Source: CAYUCE01 sp964443275
GTDB lineage: Bacteria > Bipolaricaulota > Bipolaricaulia > CAYUCE01
NCBI GenBank assembly: GCA_964443275.1
Contig: CAYUCE010000014.1
Coordinates: forward strand, 1-40,439
Length of the DNA stretch: 40,439 nucleotides
Direction of reading: 5' to 3'
The notes under the pieces were generated by a model, which worked only from the letters and a program-made list of their open reading frames with translations, was not told the DNA's origin and did not search any database. This document shows, piece by piece, positions 17,787 to 26,580 of the stretch; position 1 is the stretch's first letter, and the number at the start of each line of letters is the position of its first letter. The position numbers and the translations under genes were made by a program.

Positions 17787-18833
17787 ATGGTAAAAAGTTT
17801 TGGTGATCTTGAAAAGTACGACAAAAGCGGAATGTTGGATAGATTAAGCCGGTTTCCTACACAGTGTGAGGAAGCTCTCTCTTTAGGGGAGGCTTTTGGA
17901 ATCCCTGCTGATTTGGAAAAGGCAAGTTTTACTCGACTAGTGACTACCGGAATGGGAGGATCGGGGATTACCGGCTTTTTATTAAAGCGCTTTTTGGATA
18001 TACCGGTATTGGTTAATAAGGGTTACCAGCTTCCCCACTATCTCACTGAAAAAGATTTACTTATAGCCATAAGCTATTCGGGAAATACCGAGGAGACCTT
18101 ATCGGCCTTAGAGGAGGGGTTACAGATGGGGATGAAGATGCTGCTCATATCCTCAGATGGTAAATTTAAAAAGATTGCTGAAGCTAAAGGTCTACCTCTC
18201 ATTCAAATCCCTAAGAAAATTCAGCCTCGAGCGGCGACCGGTTATCTGTTTCTGCCGCTTCTTAAGATTCTTTCCCGCCTAAAAATCACCCAGCTTGCCC
18301 AGGCCCATGTGGATGATCTTCTAGGTACTCTGGATGATTTGTCGTCTAAATTGAATAAAAGTGTATCGGAAGATGCTAACCCAGCCAAAAATATGGCTAG
18401 AAAACTATTAGGAAGGGTGCCCCTAATCTATGGAACAAACGGTAATACTGAGGTAGTGGCAAATAGATGGAAAACCCAATTTAACGAAAATGCGAAGCAA
18501 CCTGCTTTTTGGAATGTGATCCCTGAGGTGGATCATAATGAACTGGTGGGTTTTACCAGCCAAGATCTGTTTCCTAACTGCCGAGTCTTGTTTCTAAGAA
18601 ATTCCTATGATTTGGAAAGAAACCAGACGCGAATAACCATCATGAAATCTTTATTGTCCGATTATGGGGTGGGTTTCGAAGAAATAGAGGCGGAAGGAAA
18701 AAACGAGCTTAGTCAGATTTTGGCACAGATTTACATGGGCGATTTTGTCTCCGTCTATCTGGCTTTGTTAAACAAAATCGACCCTACACCGGTAGAGATA
18801 ATCGAGGATTTCAAAAAAAAGATGGTCAAATAA
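17787..18833 (+). CDS. Bifunctional phosphoglucose/phosphomannose isomerase
   Basis: Interconverts glucose-6-P and fructose-6-P, and mannose-6-P and fructose-6-P. It is the short (348 aa) SIS-domain type common in archaea and some bacteria, not the long classical Pgi. The first SIS domain shows TTGMGGSGITGFLLKRF and LIAISYSGNTEETLSALEEG; the catalytic base is probably Glu in NVIPEVDHNELVGF; the second SIS domain has PLIYGTNGNTEV. AGAGGAGAT precedes the ATG. It completes the step between glucokinase upstream and phosphofructokinase, and is convergent with pyk with 33 bp between. Confidence 0.92.
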   Translation: MVKSFGDLEKYDKSGMLDRLSRFPTQCEEALSLGEAFGIPADLEKASFTRLVTTGMGGSGITGFLLKRFLDIPVLVNKGYQLPHYLTEKDLLIAISYSGNTEETLSALEEGLQMGMKMLLISSDGKFKKIAEAKGLPLIQIPKKIQPRAATGYLFLPLLKILSRLKITQLAQAHVDDLLGTLDDLSSKLNKSVSEDANPAKNMARKLLGRVPLIYGTNGNTEVVANRWKTQFNENAKQPAFWNVIPEVDHNELVGFTSQDLFPNCRVLFLRNSYDLERNQTRITIMKSLLSDYGVGFEEIEAEGKNELSQILAQIYMGDFVSVYLALLNKIDPTPVEIIEDFKKKMVK

Positions 18834-18866
18834 CCATCAGTTTAATTTCCTAAACTTCCTGGATTT

Positions 18867-20276
18867 CTACACCTCCTGGACCTCAATCAGGTTAGTTAAA
18901 CCTTCAATTCCGAAGGGAACGCCGGCGGTAATCACAACTTTTTGTCCCTTTTTTACCAGGCCAGCTTCCTTTGCTGCTTCAAGTGAGTTTTCGATCATAC
19001 TATCCGTATTGGCTGAAAAGGGGATTTTAAGTGGTTTCACCCCCCAGATTAGGGCCAGTTTGTTAAATACCTTCTCACTAGGGGTAACCGCAATAATGGT
19101 AACCTGAGGGCGGAATTTGGCCACTATTTTAGCTGTGGAACCTGAACGGGTGGAAGTTATAATAGCGGAGGCTTTGATATTGTCTGCTATAGTGGGGGCC
19201 GATTGACCGATGGCTTCAGCTACACTTCTTACCGCCGGAAATGTGAGCTTTGAATAGTAAGTTTCCAGTAGTTTTTCCGCATTTTGGGCAATTTTTCGCA
19301 TCATATTTACTGAACCTACTGGATATTCGCCTACCGCGGTCTCCTCAGATAGCATAACAGCATCGGTTCCATCCAGTATGGCGTTGGCTACATCGGTTAC
19401 CTCTGCCCGGGTGGGGCGAGGACTGTTGGTCATCGACTCAAGCATCTGGGTAGCGGTAATTACCAACTTGCCTGCCCGGTTAGCTTTGTTAATCAATCGT
19501 TTTTGTATGGCAGGTATTTCCTCCGGTTCAAACTCTAACCCTAAGTCTCCTCTGGCCACCATTATCCCCTCTGCTACCTTTAGTAGGGCATCGATATTGT
19601 TCCAGGCCTCACCCGATTCGATTTTAGCTATTATCTCTACTGGCTGGTTTGTTTCCTGGGCCACAATTTCTCTGGCTTCACAAATATCTTCAGGCTTTCT
19701 AGCAAAGGAGACGGCCAAATAATCCGCCCCCTCTTTGGCAGCGAAACGAATGTCCTCTCGATCTTTGTCCGTGATGGAAGGTATGTCAAATGAGGCTCCG
19801 CAAACGTGGATACCTTTATTTTCTCCTATCCATCCGGAGTTTCTTGCTTCACAGATAATGGCGCTATTTGCTACTTTAATAACTTTTAATTCTACTTCCC
19901 CATCCCCGATTAAAATCTTGTCTTTTGGCTTTAGACTCTCCACCAGGCGGGGATAATGTAAGGGGAGCTTATTTTCATCTCCTACAAAATCACCTTCCAT
20001 CAACTGGACCCGATCGCCTTTGTTTAAATAAAGCCTCTTACCTTTTAATTTTCCTATCCTTATTTCCGGACCTTGGGTATCTAAAATTACGGCCAAGGCT
20101 CTTTCTTTTTTTGATGCGACTTTTCTTGCCTGTTTGATTAGCTCTTTATGCTGTGAGTGATCCCCGTGGGACATATTTATCCGAATTGCATTCATTCCAC
20201 TGGTAAGCATATCCTTTAATACTTCCGGTTGATGTGAAGCCGGCCCTAGAGTGCAGATTATTTTAGTTCTTTTCAT
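18867..20276 (-). CDS. pyk: Pyruvate kinase
   Basis: Converts PEP and ADP to pyruvate and ATP. The N-terminus is classical (RTKIICTLGPAS, then GMNAIRINMSHGDH), followed by VILDTQGPEIRIGKLKG, the active-site IIAKIESGEAWNNIDALL, MVARGDLGLEFEPEEIP, ITATQMLESMTNSPRPTRAE and MLSEETAVGEYP. The C-terminal allosteric domain ends VVITAGVPFGIEGLTNLIEV. At 469 aa it lacks the extra PEP-utiliser domain seen in many Firmicutes. It lies 73 bp downstream of pfkA and is probably in the same operon. Confidence 0.97.
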   Translation of the reverse strand: MKRTKIICTLGPASHQPEVLKDMLTSGMNAIRINMSHGDHSQHKELIKQARKVASKKERALAVILDTQGPEIRIGKLKGKRLYLNKGDRVQLMEGDFVGDENKLPLHYPRLVESLKPKDKILIGDGEVELKVIKVANSAIICEARNSGWIGENKGIHVCGASFDIPSITDKDREDIRFAAKEGADYLAVSFARKPEDICEAREIVAQETNQPVEIIAKIESGEAWNNIDALLKVAEGIMVARGDLGLEFEPEEIPAIQKRLINKANRAGKLVITATQMLESMTNSPRPTRAEVTDVANAILDGTDAVMLSEETAVGEYPVGSVNMMRKIAQNAEKLLETYYSKLTFPAVRSVAEAIGQSAPTIADNIKASAIITSTRSGSTAKIVAKFRPQVTIIAVTPSEKVFNKLALIWGVKPLKIPFSANTDSMIENSLEAAKEAGLVKKGQKVVITAGVPFGIEGLTNLIEVQEV

Positions 20277-20349
20277 GTAATTTAGCCTTTAGATTTTTTC
20301 TGTGATTCAAGTTGCTTTTTATTAAGCAGCACTAAGGAAGAATACGTAC

Positions 20350-21315
20350 TCATTTGGACAAAACTTTGGCCAACTGATAGAGATTTTCGTTTATTTCTTT
20401 TCCTTTATCCAATATTTCGCTCAAACGCACGGTTTTGAGGGCACCTCTCTGCCAGGCGATCATAACCCCCGACTTACCGGCTTCCAGTTCCTCCACCGCT
20501 TTTGCACCCAGCCGAGAAGACAATATCCTATCGAAAGCGGTAGGGGAACCTCCGCGCTGCAAGTGTCCTAAAACAGTAACTCGGACTTCGTAACCTATCT
20601 TTCTCTCGATGTAATTGGCTACCGTATGCCCGGCATTTTTCAGCACCCCTTCGGCGGCCACGATTATGGAATGTTGTTTGCCTCTTTTCTGCCCCCTCAC
20701 TAAATTTTGAGCCACATCGTCCAGATCAAACTCCAGCTCCGGCACCAGGATCTCTTCAGCTCCACCGGCTAAGCCGGACATTAGCGCAATATAGCCGGAT
20801 TCCCTTCCCATAACCTCAATAATGAAGGCCCGCTCGTGTGATGTAGCGGTGTCCCTTATCATATTAATGGAATGAACTACTGTGTTTAAGGCGGTGTCTA
20901 CCCCGATGGCAATTTCCGTACCGTATATGTCGTTATCTATAGTGGCCGGAATACCCACCACCGGCAGTCCCTTCTCGTGCAAGGCTTGTGCCCCCCTAAA
21001 AGAACCGTCCCCTCCAATAATTATCAATCCATCTATTTCGTTTTCGGCGATTGTTTCCAGGGCTTTTTCTTGACCATCATCCGTTTTAAACTCCTCACAT
21101 CTTCTAGATTGAAGTACAGTCCCTCCTCGATCCATAATTCCGCTTACGTCTTTCATTCCCAGATTGATTGCATCACCTTTTATGAGCCCGGCAAAGCCGT
21201 GTCTTATACCTTTGACTTTCAAGCCCATATTAATTCCCTTTCGTACCACTGCCCGCAACCCTGCGTTCATTCCCGGTGAATCTCCACCGCTGGTTAAAAC
21301 ACCGATTTTTTCCAT
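20350..21315 (-). CDS. pfkA: 6-phosphofructokinase
   Basis: Phosphorylates fructose-6-P to the 1,6-bisphosphate. It begins IGVLTSGGDSPGMNAGLRAV. GGDGS at 101-105 has Gly where PPi-dependent enzymes have Asp, and PATIDNDI at 123-130 lacks the Lys of the PPi type, so ATP is the expected donor. Catalytic and substrate motifs include GVDTALNT, EVMGRESGYIAL, VAAEGV and VLGHLQRGGSPTAFDR. Length (321 aa) is normal. GGGGGAT precedes the ATG. It is divergent from ppdK and upstream of pyk, giving a glycolytic pair. Confidence 0.96.
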   Translation of the reverse strand: MEKIGVLTSGGDSPGMNAGLRAVVRKGINMGLKVKGIRHGFAGLIKGDAINLGMKDVSGIMDRGGTVLQSRRCEEFKTDDGQEKALETIAENEIDGLIIIGGDGSFRGAQALHEKGLPVVGIPATIDNDIYGTEIAIGVDTALNTVVHSINMIRDTATSHERAFIIEVMGRESGYIALMSGLAGGAEEILVPELEFDLDDVAQNLVRGQKRGKQHSIIVAAEGVLKNAGHTVANYIERKIGYEVRVTVLGHLQRGGSPTAFDRILSSRLGAKAVEELEAGKSGVMIAWQRGALKTVRLSEILDKGKEINENLYQLAKVLSK

Positions 21316-21379
21316 TGATATCCCCCATTACCTTACCGATTAAGAGAGATTTTTACTCCATTTAGCTAAAATTGAATGG

Positions 21380-21448
21380 AAGTAAGTTTACTTAGTTAAC
21401 ATTTGCTGTGTTTAAGGCATCTCCGTGTGTATAAATCCATGATTTATA
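21380..21448. promoter_or_regulatory. Inverted repeats in the pfkA-ppdK divergent gap
   Basis: TATAAATC-CAT-GATTTATA (21430-21448) is a perfect 8-bp-arm inverted repeat. AAGTAA-GT-TTACTT (21380-21393) is a second perfect one. Both lie in the 318-bp gap between the divergent pfkA and ppdK genes. They could bind a regulator of the glycolysis/gluconeogenesis choice. Confidence 0.45.
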
Positions 21449-21561
21449 AGCCAAAAAAACTATCCAAACACCAACCCAAAGGTTATTATGACAAAACATC
21501 CAGCAGGTGACAAATTTTAAACGTTAAGCCGCAGGAAATTTCAGACATTAGAGTTAAAAAC

Positions 21562-21590
21562 TTGAGTCATTATCCTAAGGTTGGTAAGAT
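21562..21590 (+). promoter_or_regulatory. Promoter of ppdK
   Basis: TTGAGT (21562-21567), 17 bp, TAAGAT (21585-21590). The start would be near 21597, 37 nt before ATG 21634, which has AAGGGAGG at good spacing. Confidence 0.55.
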
Positions 21591-21633
21591 TGTTTATCTT
21601 AAAGATGGCCCAAAATGAACCAAGGGAGGCATT

Positions 21634-24252
21634 ATGAAATACGTTTATTTCTTTAAACAAGGAGAGGCAGATGGTAAGACTGAGCTAAAAGATATCCTGG
21701 GAGGTAAGGGAGCAAATTTGGCGGAGATGGCTAATTTAGGGATTCCTGTCCCCCCGGGATTTACCATTTCAGCAAAGGTATGTGATTATTATTACGAACA
21801 CGACCGGCAGTATCCAGAGGAGCTTGAATCCGAAGTGACTCAAAACTTGCGGAAGCTAGAGGAGACAGTGGGAAAAAAGCTGGGCGATCCTGATAATCCA
21901 CTACTAGTTTCAGTAAGATCCGGGGCCGCAATCTCCATGCCTGGAATGATGGATACTGTCCTTAATATAGGTCTCAATCAACAGACCATACAAGGTTTGA
22001 TCGAAAAGACTGGCAATCCGCGCTTTGCCTGGGATTCATACCGGCGTTTGATACAGATGTTTGGGGATGTAGTCAAGGGTATAGAGCATGACAAGTTCGA
22101 TTCGGCCATTGAGAACAAGAAGGAAGAAAAGGGAGTTAAACACGATACGGAACTGGACACCGAGGATTTAAAAGAAGTAGTCAAAAGGTTTAAAAAGATC
22201 TATGAAGATCAGCTTGGAGAAAAGTTCCCCCAAGATCCGCATGACCAATTGTGGCAGGGTATCGATGCAGTATTTGGGTCTTGGAATACTCCCCGGGCCG
22301 TAAAATATAGGGAAATAAATGAGATTACTGGACTATTAGGTACTGCGGTTAATGTACAGACCATGGTATTTGGTAATATGGGTCAAAACTCGGCCAGCGG
22401 AGTAGCTTTCACCCGAAATCCAGCCACCGGCGAGAAAAAATACTACGGAGAATATTTACGAAATTCTCAAGGAGAAGATGTAGTGGCAGGAATCAGAACC
22501 CCTAGAGATATAAAAGAACTCCAGGACGATATGCCGGATGTTTATGAGGAGCTAACAGAAGTCTTTGAGAAACTGGAAAGACATTACAAAGATGTGCAGG
22601 ATTTGGAATTTACTATCCAAGAGGGTGTACTTTACATACTTCAAACTAGAACGGGGAAAAGGACCACCAAGGCGGCAACCAAGATCGCCGTGGATATGGT
22701 GGAGGAGGACTTAATCACCAAAGAAGATGCTATCAAAAGAATCGATCCGGAACAACTAGATCAGCTTCTACACCCCAGTTTCGATCCTCAGGCGGATAAG
22801 GAAGTTATCGCCACTGGGTTGAACGCTTCCCCCGGCGCGGCCACTGGCAAAGTGATATTTACCGCCGATGAAGCCGAGGAATGGGCGGATGATGGAGAGG
22901 AAGTAATTCTGGTCAGGACGGAGACCTCACCGGATGACATCCACGGCCTGGAAGCTGCAGAAGGGGTGCTTACTTCCCGAGGGGGGATGACTTCCCACGC
23001 CGCCATCGTGGCCAGGGGGATGGGCAAGCCGGCCGTGGTGGGTACAGAGAAGATAAATATAGATTACGGAAGTAAGCAGTTTAGGGTGGATGAGAAGGTG
23101 GTCAAACAAGGAAAATGGATATCTATAGATGGAACCTCAGGTGAGGTAATGCTGGGTCAAGTCCCTCAACAAGAGCCAAAGATGGATGAGAACTTTGAAA
23201 ATCTTATGAGCTGGGCCGATAAGGTGAGAACCCTAGGGGTAAGAACTAATGCTGATACCCCCAAAGATGCCCAGGTAGCATTGGATCTGGGATGTGAAGG
23301 AATAGGGTTGGCTAGGACCGAACATATGTTCTTCCAGGAGGAAAGGCTGCCCTTGATGCAAGGGGTAATAATTGCCAAGGATAAGGAGGAGAGGGAAAAA
23401 TATTTAAACAAACTGGCCGGGTTTCAAAAGGACGATTTCAAAGAGTTGCTTCAGGTGATGCAAGACTTACCGGTGATAATTAGATTGCTCGATCCTCCAC
23501 TACATGAGTTTTTGCCGGATGAAGAGGAGGAGATTGAAAGGCTAGCTGATAAGCTGGGAGTGGATAAGGAAAAGCTAGCTGAAACCGTGAACTCAATGAA
23601 AGAATTTAATCCCATGTTAGGACATCGTGGATGCCGGGTAGGAATTACTACTCCTGAAATATATAACATGCAGGCTGAGGCTATCTTAAAAGCAGCTTGT
23701 GAGCTGGTAGAGGAAGCGGTGGATACCAAACCCCGTATAATGATCCCCTTGGTAGGTCACATAGAAGAAATGAAATTTATAAAAACTGAAATTGAGAAGC
23801 TAGCCGCCAATATTTTGAAGGAAGAAAATGTGGATTTAAGTTATAAGATAGGGACTATGATCGAAATTCCTCGGGCCTGTGTCACTGCAGATGAAATCGC
23901 AACTGAGGCGGAATTCTTTTCCTTTGGTACAAACGATCTAACCCAGATGACTTTCGGATTCTCCCGTGATGATGCCGGTAAATTTTTGCCCGCCTACGAT
24001 CGGGAGAACATCTTGGAGAAAAACCCTTTCCAAACCATTGACCAAAAAGGGGTAGGGGAATTGATGAAAATTGCGGTAAAAAAAGGAAGGGAAACTCGAC
24101 CTGATTTGAGCATAGGTATCTGTGGTGAGCAGGGTGGAGACCCCAGATCCGTACACTTCTGCCACCAGCTAGGTATAGACTATGTATCTGCATCGCCGTT
24201 TAGAGTCCCTATTGCCAGACTAGCTGCTGCTCAAGCGGCCTTGGAGGATTAG
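21634..24252 (+). CDS. ppdK: Pyruvate, phosphate dikinase
   Basis: Interconverts pyruvate + ATP + Pi and PEP + AMP + PPi. The N-terminal ATP-binding domain shows GGKGANLAEMANLGIPVPPG and SVRSGAAISMPGMMDTVLNI; the swinging domain has the phospho-histidine His455 in GGMTSHAAIVARG, the same number as in the Clostridium symbiosum enzyme; the C-terminal PEP/pyruvate barrel has GLARTEHMFF, RLLDPPLHEFLP, FSFGTNDLTQMTFGFSRDD and the catalytic Cys in GICGEQGGDP. Length (872 aa) is normal. Next to pyk it allows either a PPi-yielding glycolysis or a route back to PEP. Confidence 0.98.
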   Translation: MKYVYFFKQGEADGKTELKDILGGKGANLAEMANLGIPVPPGFTISAKVCDYYYEHDRQYPEELESEVTQNLRKLEETVGKKLGDPDNPLLVSVRSGAAISMPGMMDTVLNIGLNQQTIQGLIEKTGNPRFAWDSYRRLIQMFGDVVKGIEHDKFDSAIENKKEEKGVKHDTELDTEDLKEVVKRFKKIYEDQLGEKFPQDPHDQLWQGIDAVFGSWNTPRAVKYREINEITGLLGTAVNVQTMVFGNMGQNSASGVAFTRNPATGEKKYYGEYLRNSQGEDVVAGIRTPRDIKELQDDMPDVYEELTEVFEKLERHYKDVQDLEFTIQEGVLYILQTRTGKRTTKAATKIAVDMVEEDLITKEDAIKRIDPEQLDQLLHPSFDPQADKEVIATGLNASPGAATGKVIFTADEAEEWADDGEEVILVRTETSPDDIHGLEAAEGVLTSRGGMTSHAAIVARGMGKPAVVGTEKINIDYGSKQFRVDEKVVKQGKWISIDGTSGEVMLGQVPQQEPKMDENFENLMSWADKVRTLGVRTNADTPKDAQVALDLGCEGIGLARTEHMFFQEERLPLMQGVIIAKDKEEREKYLNKLAGFQKDDFKELLQVMQDLPVIIRLLDPPLHEFLPDEEEEIERLADKLGVDKEKLAETVNSMKEFNPMLGHRGCRVGITTPEIYNMQAEAILKAACELVEEAVDTKPRIMIPLVGHIEEMKFIKTEIEKLAANILKEENVDLSYKIGTMIEIPRACVTADEIATEAEFFSFGTNDLTQMTFGFSRDDAGKFLPAYDRENILEKNPFQTIDQKGVGELMKIAVKKGRETRPDLSIGICGEQGGDPRSVHFCHQLGIDYVSASPFRVPIARLAAAQAALED

Positions 24253-24266
24253 GATGGATTTGTGAA

Positions 24267-24295
24267 TTGACAAATATATAAAAAGGGATTAAAAT
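24267..24295 (+). promoter_or_regulatory. Promoter of the small zinc-ribbon gene
   Basis: TTGACA (24267-24272), 17 bp, TAAAAT (24290-24295), just after the ppdK stop. The start would be near 24302. Confidence 0.6.
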
Positions 24296-24339
24296 TAATT
24301 AGTGTGAGTCTTAAAATAAGTTAATTTCGTAGGCTAGTA

Positions 24340-24639
24340 ATGAACCAAAGTTTAAACAAAAAGACAAAGAACAGTCCTGGATTATGTCCACTTTGTAAAG
24401 GGGAAAGGTGGCTTACTCTAAAGCAGATTGAGGTGGGTAAGAACCTTTGGAAGTGGGTATGGGCTTGTAAAGGCACGGATTTGCATTGGCTAACCCTGGC
24501 TGAAGGTAAAAAGTGGAAAGATCAGAAACTTTCTACCACTCAAGTAAAAAGTATAATGGAGAAAAGGAGTAAAAAAATGGTGGAAAAAAGGTTGGCTACT
24601 CAGACAAACGCATTGCAATACTTTCCGTTTCCCTTTTAG
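24340..24639 (+). CDS. Small basic zinc-ribbon-like protein, hypothetical
   Basis: This 99-residue, lysine-rich protein has CPLC near residues 16-19 and one later Cys (VWACKGTDLHW), with His in DLHW as a possible fourth zinc ligand. The C-terminal half is a charged helix ending in a hydrophobic tail (NALQYFPFPF). I do not recognise it. It has its own strong promoter and is not part of the ppdK operon. ATG 24340 lacks a clear ribosome site, which lowers confidence in the exact start. Confidence 0.5.
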   Translation: MNQSLNKKTKNSPGLCPLCKGERWLTLKQIEVGKNLWKWVWACKGTDLHWLTLAEGKKWKDQKLSTTQVKSIMEKRSKKMVEKRLATQTNALQYFPFPF

Positions 24640-24729
24640 TCAACCGGGATATTTATCCTTAGAACTAAAAATAAAATCGGAAAGCTCGCTTTTATGATAA
24701 GTAACCTTATTTAAACGTTTTCTATATCA

Positions 24730-24838
24730 CAGACAATTTGGCCATTTTGGTATAAGATAAACTGTCCCTCTACTCTCTATTCCTCTCACCACAGAGTGGA
24801 TGAATGCCCCTACCTGGATCAGGTGGGGGCTATTTTTT
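24730..24838 (+). ncRNA. Candidate small RNA with promoter and intrinsic terminator
   Basis: CAGACA (24730-24735), 17 bp, TAAGAT (24753-24758) predicts a start near 24765. The RNA would have an 8-bp stem (24769-24776 / 24793-24800) whose 16-nt loop ends in CCTCTCACCAC (24782-24792), then a strong terminator hairpin (24806-24815 / 24821-24830) with TATTTTTT. Its length is about 74 nt, with no reading frame of note. The same 11-nt loop sequence is in the hairpin at 11.7 kb. It overlaps the last two bases of the convergent HDAC gene. Confidence 0.45.
24806..24838 (+). terminator. Rho-independent terminator
   Basis: GCCCCTACCT / AGGTGGGGGC stem (one G-T pair) with a five-base loop, directly followed by TATTTTTT on the plus strand. 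The opposite strand lacks a T-run, so it acts on rightward transcripts. Confidence 0.8.
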
Positions 24839-25658
24839 AACTACCTAAACCCTGAAGGTATTCTTGGATGCATCGACCCAAGTCAGACTCGCTATAGCCT
24901 CCTTCAAGGACGGAGAAAGTGGGAAGCCCTATATCTTTAATTCTTTCTCCGATTAGCCGGAAGGCTTCAAAGGATAGATTTAAGGAGACTAGGGGGTCCT
25001 TTTCGTAGGTGTCAAAACCAGCGGAAACAGCTACTTGCTCCATGCCCTCTAAATTCACCTTCTGGAGAGCTTGATCGAATATTTGTAGGTATTCATCCGT
25101 ACCTTTTATTTTTTTTACCGGGAAATTTAGACAATTTGCTTCTGAAATCTTTCCGGTGCCAGGGTAAAGGGGGGTCTTATGAATTGAAAGATAAGTTACT
25201 TGGTCATCCTTAAAAAATATGTCCTGGGTTCCGTTCCCGTGGTGTACGTCAAAATCGACTATTAGTGTCTTTTTCCCGGACCACTTTACCGCCACGGCTA
25301 GATTGTTTAGATAACAAAACCCCCCAATAAAATCCTTTCCGGCATGGTGCCCGGGGGGGCGCATTAGTGAAAATCCCTCTTTAGAGCGGGCAAGTTGTGC
25401 TCCTCCCACTGCTAACATGGCGTAATCGTAAATATCTGGATATCGGGGGCAATCGGGATTATAGAAATCTAGGTCTTTAAGTACTTTTATCAACCGTTTG
25501 GTATGAACCAGCCCTACTTCCTCTTCAGTAGCAGCTTCAGGCCGGATAATATCATATCTATCTTGCAAGTATCTTTTTGCTCTCGCCACCCGCTGGGAAG
25601 ATTCAGGGTGACCCGGCCTTCCAAATTCTAAGCACTTCTCATGGAATATTATTTTCAT
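24837..25658 (-). CDS. Histone deacetylase-family (acetoin-utilisation type) deacetylase
   Basis: Zinc-dependent class II-like deacetylase fold. In bacteria these act on acetylated proteins, polyamines or small molecules. The active site is complete: the His pair in RPPGHHAGKDFIGGFCYLNN, zinc ligands in VDFDVHHGNGTQDIFF, Asp in SAGFDTYEKDPL, and the C-terminal glycine loop VLEGGYSESDLG. It is slightly short (273 aa) for the family. A good AAAAGGAGGT lies 21 nt before the ATG, while only GAGGT directly abuts it. It lies alone, convergent with the candidate small RNA. Confidence 0.88.
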   Translation of the reverse strand: MKIIFHEKCLEFGRPGHPESSQRVARAKRYLQDRYDIIRPEAATEEEVGLVHTKRLIKVLKDLDFYNPDCPRYPDIYDYAMLAVGGAQLARSKEGFSLMRPPGHHAGKDFIGGFCYLNNLAVAVKWSGKKTLIVDFDVHHGNGTQDIFFKDDQVTYLSIHKTPLYPGTGKISEANCLNFPVKKIKGTDEYLQIFDQALQKVNLEGMEQVAVSAGFDTYEKDPLVSLNLSFEAFRLIGERIKDIGLPTFSVLEGGYSESDLGRCIQEYLQGLGS

Positions 25659-25863
25659 ACCTCTTTAAGCTTTATAGATACCTCCTTTTAGGCTTTCTTC
25701 GTACTGTCAGTCTAACTTGTCGGGAAAGTCCTTCAGCTAAACTGCTTATTAATCTTTTAAACCTAGCTACTAACCTTGGGATTTTACAAATTTTGGGTGC
25801 AGGCATTCAACTCAAAGTGGCTGGTTGGGTTCCACCTTTTTAATAGTGGGGCAATTCGACATC

Positions 25864-25892
25864 TTGCATTCAAAAAAAAATTCTGGTAGAAT
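25864..25892 (+). promoter_or_regulatory. Promoter of rplU-prp-rpmA
   Basis: TTGCAT (25864-25869), 17 bp, TAGAAT (25887-25892). The start would be near 25899, leaving a leader of about 18 nt, too short for the usual L21 leader RNA. The rest of 25659-25863 shows nothing. Confidence 0.6.
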
Positions 25893-25916
25893 ACCCACGA
25901 ATTGAGGAATTGACAA

Positions 25917-26249
25917 ATGTATGCAATAATCAAAACCGGAGGAAAGCAATATAGGGTGAAAGAGGGCGAGAAATTTAGGACCGAGAAGATTAAGGGAACA
26001 GGGGAAGGGGATAAAATAGAGTTTGATAGGGTCTTGATGATCTCCGACTCCAGCGAAAATGGGGAAGGGGAGATAAAAGTCGGCCATCCTTATCTGGAGG
26101 GAGCTAAGGTAGAAGCTGAAGTTCTAGGTAAAGGGAAAGCGGAAAAGGTTACTGTATTTAAGTATAAAAAAAGAAAGAGGTACCGAAAGAAATTAGGTCA
26201 CCGACAGCCTTATACCCAATTAAAGGTTACAAAGATAAAAAATGACTAA
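25917..26249 (+). CDS. rplU: 50S ribosomal protein L21
   Basis: L21 binds 23S rRNA. It begins MYAIIKTGGKQYRVKEG and ends with the conserved KRKRYRKKLGHRQPYTQLKV. The length (110 aa) is slightly above usual, from an acidic insert near residues 40-50. GAGG precedes the ATG. It is the first gene of the standard L21-Prp-L27 operon and overlaps prp by 8 bp. Confidence 0.97.
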   Translation: MYAIIKTGGKQYRVKEGEKFRTEKIKGTGEGDKIEFDRVLMISDSSENGEGEIKVGHPYLEGAKVEAEVLGKGKAEKVTVFKYKKRKRYRKKLGHRQPYTQLKVTKIKND

Positions 26250-26580
26250 AGTTGTAATTTTTAGAAATGAAGAGGGAAAAATAGCGGGTTTTAATAGTGA
26301 AGGTCGTGCGGGATTATCCCCAGAAGGTAAGGATATAGTCTGTGCCGGCGTATCTTCGCTTATGCAGACTGCGGTGATAGGGTTGGAAGGTTATCTTAAA
26401 TTGGAACCCAGAGTGGAGCAAGATAAAGGCTGGCTCAAATGCGAGCTGGAAAGGGATTATTTCCTTGATCGGGAAGTAGACGCTATACTGGAGACCATGC
26501 TTTTGGGGCTTTACTCAATAGAAAGAGAATATCCGGATCATTTGGAAATCGAGGAGGTAACGAATAATGTCAAGGTATAG
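26242..26580 (+). CDS. prp: Ribosomal-processing cysteine protease Prp, catalytic His replaced
   Basis: Prp removes the N-terminal extension of ribosomal protein L27. The family sits between rplU and rpmA, as here. The nucleophile Cys34 is present in GKDIVCAGVSSL, but the partner His22 (GHA in Staphylococcus and Bacillus) is Arg22 in EGRAGLS; the codon is CGT, one base from CAT. Length (112 aa) is normal and the frame is intact. L27 here still carries a cleavable extension, so either this Prp works with another base, or cleavage is done differently. It overlaps rplU by 8 bp and rpmA by 14 bp. Confidence 0.9.
   Translation: MTKVVIFRNEEGKIAGFNSEGRAGLSPEGKDIVCAGVSSLMQTAVIGLEGYLKLEPRVEQDKGWLKCELERDYFLDREVDAILETMLLGLYSIEREYPDHLEIEEVTNNVKV

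Noticed and set aside
25864..25917. L21 leader RNA before rplU
   Set aside because: The predicted transcript start leaves only about 18 nt, too short for that structure.
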